Positions 16,744 to 23,394 of a DNA stretch of 64,000 nt are shown piece after piece. The DNA comes from Bacteroidetes Order II. bacterium (GTDB lineage: Bacteria; Bacteroidota; Rhodothermia; Rhodothermales; UBA2364). The position numbers and the translations under genes are program-made. The stretch is taken from NCBI GenBank assembly GCA_016788705.1, contig JAEUSQ010000021.1:62001-126000 (forward strand), in the 5' to 3' direction. Positions within the stretch are counted from its first letter, which is position 1. Each line of letters starts with the position of its first letter. Under the pieces are notes generated by a model. It saw only the letters and a program-made list of their open reading frames with translations. It did not search any database and was not told where the DNA came from.

Positions 16744-18183
16744 ATGCGCGAAGACCGTAGCGAAATGCCCTCCACGGGCTGGCAAATCCTTTCGGGACTG
16801 ATTTTGGTGCTGATAATCGGTGGTTTGTCCTTTTTGGCTTGGCGTTATTTACCTGGCTGGATGAACAAAGATAAAACCGAGGCGGTCACATCGCCCGCCA
16901 CATCGCCTGTTCCCACCGTCCCGGCGAATGCGACGGCTGTTCGGATTCATGGCTCGAATACCTTGGCGGCGCGGTTGGTGCCGGAATTGGTACGCGCCTT
17001 CCTGAAACAACAAGGGGCCAGCGACGTGACGGAAATCCGCAACGATCAGCAATTAACCTTTCGTGCTACCCTCAATGGCGAGGCTGTTGCGGTAACGGTA
17101 AAACCCACAGGCAGCCATCAAGGATTTGTGGATGCCCAGAACAAACAGGCGGATGTGGTAATGGCATCGCGGCCCGTTGCGGATAATGAGGCTGCAGACC
17201 TGAAAAATGCCGGATTGGGTGATTTGCGGAGTAACCGAGTGGAAAATGTGGTGGCGATGGATGGCGTGGCGGTGATTGTAAACAGCAATACGCGCATCAA
17301 GGAACTGAGCAAAGCACAGGTGGCGGGTATCTTTAAAGGGGAGATTACCAATTGGGCCGAGGTGGGGTATCCTGCCGGAAACATCAACCTTTATGTGCGC
17401 GATGCTGGCGCAACGGTGGATTTGTTCAAGAGCGAAATTTATGGATCGGAAGAAGAAGCCATTTCTCCCAATGCCCGCAGTTTTCGGGACAACGAAGCGC
17501 TCATTCAGTCGGTGGCAGAAGATGAATATGGCATTGGATTTACGAGCTGGGCCGCCACCAAAGGCAATGCCGAGGTAAAAAGCGTTGCCCTTTATACGGA
17601 TGCTACGCAGCCCGTTATGCCAAATCCTTCTACAATTGCCACCGAGGAGTATCAACTGTCGCGGCGATTATACCTCTATACGCCCAAATCCTCCGAAGGG
17701 AAGAAACAGGTTCTAATAGACCGTTTCATGGCCTATATCCAGACCTCGAAAGGACAAGAAGCCGCCCAACGTGCGGGTTTTGTTCCGCTTGATCCACAAG
17801 GGGTGAACAATTTTACGACTACCATTTCGGATAAATACCGCGCAGCCGTCCGAGGTGGTGTGCGTACCAATGTGGTTTTGCGCTTCAAGACGGGCAGTAG
17901 CGAGTTAGACAGCAAGGCCGTCCGAGACTTAGAGCGCCTGAAGACCGACCCACGATACGCAGGAAAGCAGTTTGTGCTGATTGGCTTTACCGACAATGTG
18001 GGTGGCGAGCCTTCCAATGTGGCTTTATCGCTTAAGCGCGCCCAATCGGTACAGGCATTGATGCAGCAGGGCGGCCTTTCGGTGGCTTCGGTGACGGGTC
18101 TTGGTTCCAGTGATCCGGTTCGTGAAAACACCAATGAACTGTACCGCGCCATGAATCGGCGGGTGGATGTTTGGTATCGTTGA
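16744..18183 (+). CDS. PstS-like phosphate-binding domain fused to OmpA domain
   Basis: 479 residues. Start at ATG 16744 (MREDRSEMPSTGW) puts a single transmembrane helix at about 16-38 (ILSGLILVLIIGGLSFLAWR). Next is a Thr/Pro linker, then a periplasmic solute-binding domain of the PstS/PBP type (about 65-340; starts VRIHGSNTLAARLVPELV, with VVMASRPVADNE, GVAVIVNSNT, and IFKGEITNWAEVG). The end is an OmpA peptidoglycan-binding domain (about 370-479; FKTGSSELDSKAVRDLERL, GFTDNVGGEPSNVALSLKRA, NRRVDVWYR). So it links an inner-membrane anchored ligand-binding module to the cell wall. Its stop overlaps the start of aat (TGATG), suggesting translational coupling. Phosphate as ligand is by family only. 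Confidence 0.88.
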   Translation: MREDRSEMPSTGWQILSGLILVLIIGGLSFLAWRYLPGWMNKDKTEAVTSPATSPVPTVPANATAVRIHGSNTLAARLVPELVRAFLKQQGASDVTEIRNDQQLTFRATLNGEAVAVTVKPTGSHQGFVDAQNKQADVVMASRPVADNEAADLKNAGLGDLRSNRVENVVAMDGVAVIVNSNTRIKELSKAQVAGIFKGEITNWAEVGYPAGNINLYVRDAGATVDLFKSEIYGSEEEAISPNARSFRDNEALIQSVAEDEYGIGFTSWAATKGNAEVKSVALYTDATQPVMPNPSTIATEEYQLSRRLYLYTPKSSEGKKQVLIDRFMAYIQTSKGQEAAQRAGFVPLDPQGVNNFTTTISDKYRAAVRGGVRTNVVLRFKTGSSELDSKAVRDLERLKTDPRYAGKQFVLIGFTDNVGGEPSNVALSLKRAQSVQALMQQGGLSVASVTGLGSSDPVRENTNELYRAMNRRVDVWYR

Positions 18184-18773
18184 TGAAAGCGGATTTTTTA
18201 GCGCCAGAAGTGCTATTGGGTGCTTATGCGCAAGGTATCTTTCCGATGGCCATCCCAGAAGAAAATAACGAGATTTATTGGTTTGCGCCCGATCCCCGCG
18301 CCATCATCCCCTTGGATCATCGGTTTCATGTTTCCAAAACATTGGCCAAGATGGTGCGCCGGAAGGTATTTGAGGTGCGATTAGATCAGGCGTTCGAGGC
18401 GGTAATGCGGGCTTGTGGCCGTCGGGAAAGCACATGGATTTCAGAAGACCTTATTACGGCTTATGTCCGGTTGTATCAACAAGGATTTGCACACAGTGTA
18501 ACGTGTTGGCAAGAGGGACAGTTGGTGGGCGGACTTTATGGGGTGGTTTTGGGTGGGGCTTTTTTCGGCGAATCCATGTTCTCTACCGTGCGGGACGCCT
18601 CCAAGGTGGCGCTCGTGCATTTGGTGACGCACCTGAGAAATCAGGGGTTTGTCCTGTTGGATACACAGTTCATCACCCCTCACTTGGCACACTTTGGGGC
18701 TTATGAAATTTCCCGAAGACGGTATGTGCAACTGCTCCGCAAAGCCCTCCGATTACCTGTTTCATGGGACTGA
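18183..18773 (+). CDS. aat: Leucyl/phenylalanyl-tRNA--protein transferase
   Basis: 196 residues; adds Leu or Phe to proteins with N-terminal Arg or Lys, marking them for the ClpS/ClpAP N-degron route. Seen: GIFPMAIPEENNEIYWFAPD, the RESTWIS segment, GLYGVVLGGAFFGESMFS, and LLDTQFITPHLAHFGA, all family signatures. ATG 18183 overlaps the stop of the preceding gene. Length is slightly short of E. coli Aat (234) because the N-terminus is compact, as in many non-proteobacterial members. Confidence 0.95.
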   Translation: MKADFLAPEVLLGAYAQGIFPMAIPEENNEIYWFAPDPRAIIPLDHRFHVSKTLAKMVRRKVFEVRLDQAFEAVMRACGRRESTWISEDLITAYVRLYQQGFAHSVTCWQEGQLVGGLYGVVLGGAFFGESMFSTVRDASKVALVHLVTHLRNQGFVLLDTQFITPHLAHFGAYEISRRRYVQLLRKALRLPVSWD

Positions 18774-19061
18774 GGCTGAACACAAATCAATATTTCAAAG
18801 GAGGTGTTTAGGATAAGACCATCATTGCAAATGGTTTGTAGAAGGTTCGCCTTTCATTCGGTACCTGCGATTAACGGTTCATAGGCGCCACTCATCCCAA
18901 AAATAGTCCATTTATCCCAATTTGGTGGCAAACCGGAAAAAAAAGTTGGTATTTTCAGACAAGTAACGGGGGATTCATCCCAACCATTGCCCCCATTCTG
19001 TGGTTCTTTTTGAGACCACAATTTTTGAGAGAGGAGTTGTGTGCAAAACTTCCGAGAGATT
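18774..19061. other. Terminator-capped intergenic stretch, possible 3' UTR or small RNA
   Basis: 288 bp after aat with no trusted gene. On the plus strand it contains two local hairpins (cgggggattcatccca...tgcccccat near 18967-18996, and tgtggt...accaca near 19000-19021) and then the terminator at 19062. A 75-codon minus-strand frame at 18854-19081 has no family resemblance and I do not call it. Confidence 0.35.
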
Positions 19062-19094
19062 AGGATGCGGATTTCCCACACCGCATCCTTTTTT
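19062..19094 (+). terminator. Rho-independent terminator
   Basis: Perfect stem aggatgcgg / ccgcatcct with a 10-base loop, followed by six T. It serves plus-strand transcription from aat or from a start within 18774-19061. It overlaps the stop of the convergent gene at 19093. Confidence 0.88.
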
Positions 19095-19392
19095 ATTCGG
19101 TAACACGGCCCTTACCAATTGAACGCGCTTCGTGCATTTCTTCGCCCTGATGCATCAATGGTGTACTGGTTGCACGGGCTTCGAGTTTTTCGATCCGCTT
19201 GCGCAAATCAGCATTCCCTTCTTTTAGGGTAGCGATGGTGTTCTGGGCGTCTTTGAGCGCTTCGCGGGCTAGGTCTAACTCTTTTTCCGGCTTATAGCGT
19301 CGTACCTCAATGTATTTGCTGAACATGCCGCCAATCACCGAAGACGTGGCAATAAAAGCAACGACAGCCCCAATTAAATAATAAGCTTCCAT
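19093..19392 (-). CDS. Membrane-anchored coiled-coil protein, 99 residues
   Basis: An N-terminal transmembrane helix (MEAYYLIGAVVAFIATSSVI; about 4-25) is followed by a basic patch (YIEVRRYKPEKE) and a predicted coiled coil (about 40-76: LAREALKDAQNTIATLKEGN, LRKRIEKLEARA), then a polar tail. It is the last gene of the minus-strand series from 23285, 17 bp after the M20 gene. Size and layout recall small envelope or cell-division-type coiled-coil proteins, but no family is recognised. Confidence 0.72.
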   Translation of the reverse strand: MEAYYLIGAVVAFIATSSVIGGMFSKYIEVRRYKPEKELDLAREALKDAQNTIATLKEGNADLRKRIEKLEARATSTPLMHQGEEMHEARSIGKGRVTE

Positions 19393-19409
19393 CGTAATAA
19401 AGGATTAAA

Positions 19410-20609
19410 TCAGGTGTATTGTTCGTAGTGCAGGGCCAAATAAGCCATAAACCCCGGCCCTATACGGAGCGCTTCTTCGTCTATGGTAAATCGGGGATGG
19501 TGCAGGCCATAGGTGCTTTCGCAGGCTGCATTCCCCGTACCCAACCGATAGAACACACCGGGCAGTTCTTGTAGGTAAAATGCAAAATCTTCGGCGGCAA
19601 ACCAACGGTCTAAGTCAATTGTTTTTGCTGGTCCCACATAATCCTGCGCGGCCTCTCGGACAAAGCGAGTCGCAGCGGGATCATTATAGAGGCATGGATA
19701 GCCAATCTTGATCTCCACCTCGCATGTTGCGCCAAAGGCTTCGGCGGTTTGTGTAGCCACACGGCGGATGAGGTCGTGTGCCTGAAACCGCCACTTCTCG
19801 TCCATTGCGCGGAAGGTCCCTTCGATCTGCACCACTTGGGGAAGAACATTTGTTGCCCCCTCGGCCATGAAGCGCCCAAAAGACAAGACGCTGGGGGAGT
19901 CGGGCGGGCAATTCCGGCTGATGATACTTTGGAGGGCCACAACAATGTGGCTCGCCACCAACACCGCATCCGCCGTCAGTAGATGAGGGGCTGCCCCATG
20001 CCCTCCCTGCCCACTAACGGTTAGGTAAATTTCTTCGGTAGAGGCCATATACATGCCACTCCGTACACCAATGGTTCCGGTGGGCAGCTCTGGCGCCACA
20101 TGTTGTCCGAAAATGTGTGCAGGAGCGGGGCCGGAAGCACGCGCCGCCAAAGCTCCTTCTTCTATCATCACTTTTGCGCCACCGGGGAGTTTTTCCTCGC
20201 TTGGTTGAAAGAGAAAGCGTACCGTCCCATGAAGATGTTCCCGAATGGAGTGAAGTATTTTAATGGTGGTGATGAGGCTGGCGGTGTGGGCATCGTGACC
20301 ACAGGCGTGCATTTTTCCCGGACGGGTGGAAGAAAACGGTAGTAGGTTTTGTTCTACAATTGGCAAAGCATCCATGTCTGCCCGAAGGGCCCGTGTGGGG
20401 CCTGGTCTTGTACCTTGCAAAGTGACTACAAGGCCCGTTTTGGCAATATCCGGTTCTATGGTCACTTCCATGCCGACTAATTGGGCCTGAATAAAGGCTG
20501 CGGTTTCGTACTCCTCAAAGGCCAGTTCGGGGTGTGCATGTAGGTGTTGTCGGTTCCGAACCGTTTCCTCGAAAAACTGGTCTGCGAAGGCTTTGATGGT
20601 TGCGATCAT
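19410..20609 (-). CDS. M20D family amidohydrolase (N-acyl amino acid hydrolase type)
   Basis: 399 residues. Seen: HLHAHPELAFEEYETA, LRADMDALPI with the metal-binding Asp, the HACGHDAHTASL motif, QPSEEKLPGGAKVMIEEGA with the catalytic Glu, the dimerisation domain starting near ISGQGGHGAAPH-like SGQGGHGAAPHLL, and the C-terminal GLHHPRFTIDEEAL. These are the features of the IAA-amino-acid/hippurate hydrolase (AbgB, HipO) group, which releases amino acids from N-acyl or peptide-like conjugates with a divalent metal. The start lies 3 bp after the stop of the cysteine desulfurase gene, so the two are surely co-transcribed. Confidence 0.93.
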   Translation of the reverse strand: MIATIKAFADQFFEETVRNRQHLHAHPELAFEEYETAAFIQAQLVGMEVTIEPDIAKTGLVVTLQGTRPGPTRALRADMDALPIVEQNLLPFSSTRPGKMHACGHDAHTASLITTIKILHSIREHLHGTVRFLFQPSEEKLPGGAKVMIEEGALAARASGPAPAHIFGQHVAPELPTGTIGVRSGMYMASTEEIYLTVSGQGGHGAAPHLLTADAVLVASHIVVALQSIISRNCPPDSPSVLSFGRFMAEGATNVLPQVVQIEGTFRAMDEKWRFQAHDLIRRVATQTAEAFGATCEVEIKIGYPCLYNDPAATRFVREAAQDYVGPAKTIDLDRWFAAEDFAFYLQELPGVFYRLGTGNAACESTYGLHHPRFTIDEEALRIGPGFMAYLALHYEQYT

Positions 20610-20612
20610 GGG

Positions 20613-21758
20613 TCAGATATGGGGTTTAATGCCTAATTTCTGGGCAGCAGTTATAAAATGCGAGATGGTTTGTTCAATCTCGAATGGGGTCGTAGGCCGA
20701 CCAAGACTGATTCGGATGGTTTCCAGTGCCGAGGTGCGGTCTAATCCTAAGGCGGTGAGCACATGACTTGGCTTGGTTTGGGCGGTTGTACAAGCGCTTC
20801 CCGTAGAGAAGGCCACTTGCCGCACCTCCTTCACCCACGTAATGGCTGGAATGCCGGAGACGCGGAAGCTTAATGTATTGGGCAGGCGGGGAACGCTGGC
20901 ACCATGCACCGTGACAGCAGGTAATTGTTCTAATAATTGGCTTTCGAGGAGATCCCGGAGGTATTGAATGCGTTCGGATGTTGTTTGTAGGGTGGTTTGT
21001 GCGATTTGTGCCGCTTTCCCCAAAGCCACAATGCCGGGCGTATTGAGTGTGCCCCCGCGCATGCCGCGTTCTTGCCCTCCGCCAATGATTTGGGGCAAGA
21101 GGCTTACCCTCGGGTTCCGTCGCCGCACATAGAGCGCCCCGATTCCTTTGGGTGCATACATTTTATGTCCCGAAATGGCCAATAAATCGGCGTGATGTGC
21201 CGAAATAGGTACTTTTCCGGCGGCCTGTGTGGCATCCGAAAACAGCAGAACCCCCTTTTCGCGAGCAATCTGATAGAGTATGGGGAGGTCTTGTAACACG
21301 CCTGTTTCGTTATTGGCCCACATCACCGAAGCCAACACCGTTTCCGATCGTAAGGCATGGGCAAAAACGGTTGGGGACAAGATGCCATCCGCATCTGTTG
21401 GCAGATATTCCACTTTCCATCCTTGTTGGGCCAGTTGTGCATGGGCTTCCAAAACAGCTTTGTGTTCCGTCTGTACCGTTACAAGGTGTCGCCCCTTGTG
21501 TTGATAGGCTTGAGCTACACCCTTAATCGCCAAATTCACCGATTCGGTAGCACCAGACGTAAACAGCAATTCTTCTGGTTCGGCCAAAAGCAAGGCAGCT
21601 ACTTGGGTGCGTGCGTGTTTTATCGCTTCCGCAGCAGCCCAGCCATATGGATGAAGGTTACTGCCTGCATTGCCAAAATGGGTATGGAAATATGGCAACA
21701 TTGTTTCCAAAACCGTTGTTTCTACGGGTGTAGTGGCATTATGGTCTAAATAGATCAT
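20613..21758 (-). CDS. Cysteine desulfurase (NifS/IscS-like)
   Basis: 381 residues; PLP enzyme moving sulfur from cysteine to an enzyme persulfide for Fe-S clusters or thio-modified tRNA. Seen: YLDHNATTPVE at the start, FTSGATESVNLAIKG, VMWANNETGVLQDL, the PLP-lysine motif ISGHKMYAPKGIGALY, and the catalytic cysteine in STGSACTTAQTKPSHVL. The loop around the Cys is long as in IscS/NifS (group I). No iscU or other isc gene is adjacent; it sits between a methyltransferase (3 bp gap) and an amidohydrolase. Confidence 0.94.
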   Translation of the reverse strand: MIYLDHNATTPVETTVLETMLPYFHTHFGNAGSNLHPYGWAAAEAIKHARTQVAALLLAEPEELLFTSGATESVNLAIKGVAQAYQHKGRHLVTVQTEHKAVLEAHAQLAQQGWKVEYLPTDADGILSPTVFAHALRSETVLASVMWANNETGVLQDLPILYQIAREKGVLLFSDATQAAGKVPISAHHADLLAISGHKMYAPKGIGALYVRRRNPRVSLLPQIIGGGQERGMRGGTLNTPGIVALGKAAQIAQTTLQTTSERIQYLRDLLESQLLEQLPAVTVHGASVPRLPNTLSFRVSGIPAITWVKEVRQVAFSTGSACTTAQTKPSHVLTALGLDRTSALETIRISLGRPTTPFEIEQTISHFITAAQKLGIKPHI

Positions 21759-21761
21759 CGT

Positions 21762-23285
21762 TTAGGCGGTTTCCTCGACGTAATCCTCCAAGAATGTATC
21801 GAGCCATAGGGTTTGTAAGACCGATTCCAATGTCTCTTTTGTGATTTCCATTGTATGGTATCCTTTAGACAAGGCTTTTTGCCAATCGGATAATAACACG
21901 TCTGCATCTCTTGTGCCATCTAGAAGCGGAATCAGGCATTGAATAGCCGGATCTGAGATGGGCTTCGCTTCATGAAGACCATTGGTGAGGAACGGTAAGC
22001 CATATGCGGCTTGAAATCGGGCTGCTTTTAGGGCGAGCGGACGCTGAGGAACTTTCTGGGATACATTCGGGGCAATGGTTCGAACCACCAGCAGGCCATC
22101 TGCATATAGGCCCAACAGTATGCGGGTAACCAGTAGGGGTTGTTGATCTGGATGAACCGATAACGTGTTTTTAAGGGCGGTGATCAAGGCCTGAACAGGC
22201 ACCATTTGGGGCCATTTTGCTCCGAGAAAAGCAGCGATTACACGGACGGCGCCATTATCGGATACGATGGTGCTTCCATTATGGCCCGTAAGGACAAAAC
22301 CTGTGGGGGGGGTTTCTTGAATCTGGAAAGGCGCACCGACCACGCACGACAAGAGGCTTTCTGGCTGAGAGGTAACGGACCTCGGAATTTCGGCATGGCA
22401 CACCAATGCTTGTCGAAAGGCACGTCCAAGCAGAAAGTCTAAATATTGTTCGCGCACCAAAACGGGCATTTGTACCAATACTTGCTGGACGGGCTTGGGG
22501 AAGTTTCGGATTTGCATGGCCGGAAAATGGGCATCGCTCCAATATTGTAACCCGTGCATGGCCAGTGCCTCGTGTACCTGATGGAAATAAAAAGGCTCAC
22601 TAAAATCGGCAAGGTGGTCGTGTTGTAGGTACCAATCTGGCAGGGCCGAGAGCCTGTCCCACTCGGCTTGTAGGTAGTCTTTATAAAAACGGTGGTGCAA
22701 AACCGTTGGATTTTCTGGTTGCCCAGACAATACGAAGCGCAAAAGCGCCATGCTTTGTTCGATTTGGGTTTGTGGGTCCGCTAAGTCATGGGTGTGGTAT
22801 CGCATCATATTCCGCGAAGCGGCATAAAAATGTGCACCGGGGTAGGTTTTAAAACTTATATAGCCCAATCCAGTTGTGGCAAGTCGGTTTTTATATAACC
22901 GTAGCAGGGATTCACGAACGGTGGGTGGAACCCAAGAATAGACCCCATGCGCCATGATGAAGTCATAGGAAGGGCCTTTTAAGGGCCATTGGGTTACGTC
23001 GGCATGGAACAGGGTTAGGTTCCTAATGCCCAATGCCTCAACCATTTTTTGTCCTTCCAGAATGGCGGTCTCGGACAAGTCTAAACCTTCAAAGGTGCTT
23101 TCTGGCGCGGCCATCGCCAGTGGAATCAGGTTCATCCCATTGCCACAACCCACTTCCAAGACGCGGGAATGGGCCATGTCGAACGTTTCTAAGCCAAAGA
23201 GCCGACCCATTACGGCCATTTGCGCTGGAGCCATTTCTGGATACGTTTGGTTGGTGTATGGAATTTCGTCGTAAATAAAAGACAT
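21762..23285 (-). CDS. SAM methyltransferase with PKMT-type regulatory domain
   Basis: 507 residues. I start at ATG 23285 (MSFIYDEIPYTNQTYPEM), which fits the family; the open frame continues upstream to 23459 through a hairpin. N-terminal class I methyltransferase fold with VLEVGCGNGMNLIPLA as SAM-binding motif I and DFIMAHGVYSWVPP as the post-II segment. After about residue 210 comes a region like the methyltransferase regulatory domain of rickettsial lysine methyltransferases (HHRFYKDYLQAEWD, YWSDAHFPAM), then a C-terminal winged-helix-like portion (DGTRDADVLL). PKMTs of this type modify outer-membrane proteins; a similar target here is inference. First of a tight four-gene minus-strand series. 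Confidence 0.85.
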   Translation of the reverse strand: MSFIYDEIPYTNQTYPEMAPAQMAVMGRLFGLETFDMAHSRVLEVGCGNGMNLIPLAMAAPESTFEGLDLSETAILEGQKMVEALGIRNLTLFHADVTQWPLKGPSYDFIMAHGVYSWVPPTVRESLLRLYKNRLATTGLGYISFKTYPGAHFYAASRNMMRYHTHDLADPQTQIEQSMALLRFVLSGQPENPTVLHHRFYKDYLQAEWDRLSALPDWYLQHDHLADFSEPFYFHQVHEALAMHGLQYWSDAHFPAMQIRNFPKPVQQVLVQMPVLVREQYLDFLLGRAFRQALVCHAEIPRSVTSQPESLLSCVVGAPFQIQETPPTGFVLTGHNGSTIVSDNGAVRVIAAFLGAKWPQMVPVQALITALKNTLSVHPDQQPLLVTRILLGLYADGLLVVRTIAPNVSQKVPQRPLALKAARFQAAYGLPFLTNGLHEAKPISDPAIQCLIPLLDGTRDADVLLSDWQKALSKGYHTMEITKETLESVLQTLWLDTFLEDYVEETA

Positions 23286-23360
23286 GGGCGATGCTTTTTG
23301 GCAAGGAAAATGGGGTACTCGTAATATAAAACAATTCCCTTGGATGCACCATGCTCGTAG

Positions 23361-23386
23361 CCCAAAGCCCCGTTTGGGGCTTTGGG
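23361..23386. terminator. Perfect GC-rich hairpin after the PorW/SprE-like gene
   Basis: cccaaagcccc-gttt-ggggctttggg, an 11-bp perfect stem, 8 bp past the stop at 23395. No T-run follows on the minus strand, so it may be an RNA-stabilising 3' hairpin or a weak, Rho- or factor-assisted terminator rather than a classic one. Confidence 0.6.
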
Positions 23387-23394
23387 AAATTGGG

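Noticed and set aside
18854-19081. 75-codon minus-strand frame in the aat downstream region
   Set aside because: No signal, motif or family resemblance, and it covers the plus-strand terminator.
23361-23386. Perfect GC-rich hairpin as a classic rho-independent terminator
   Set aside because: No T-run follows on either strand; kept only as a hairpin of uncertain role.
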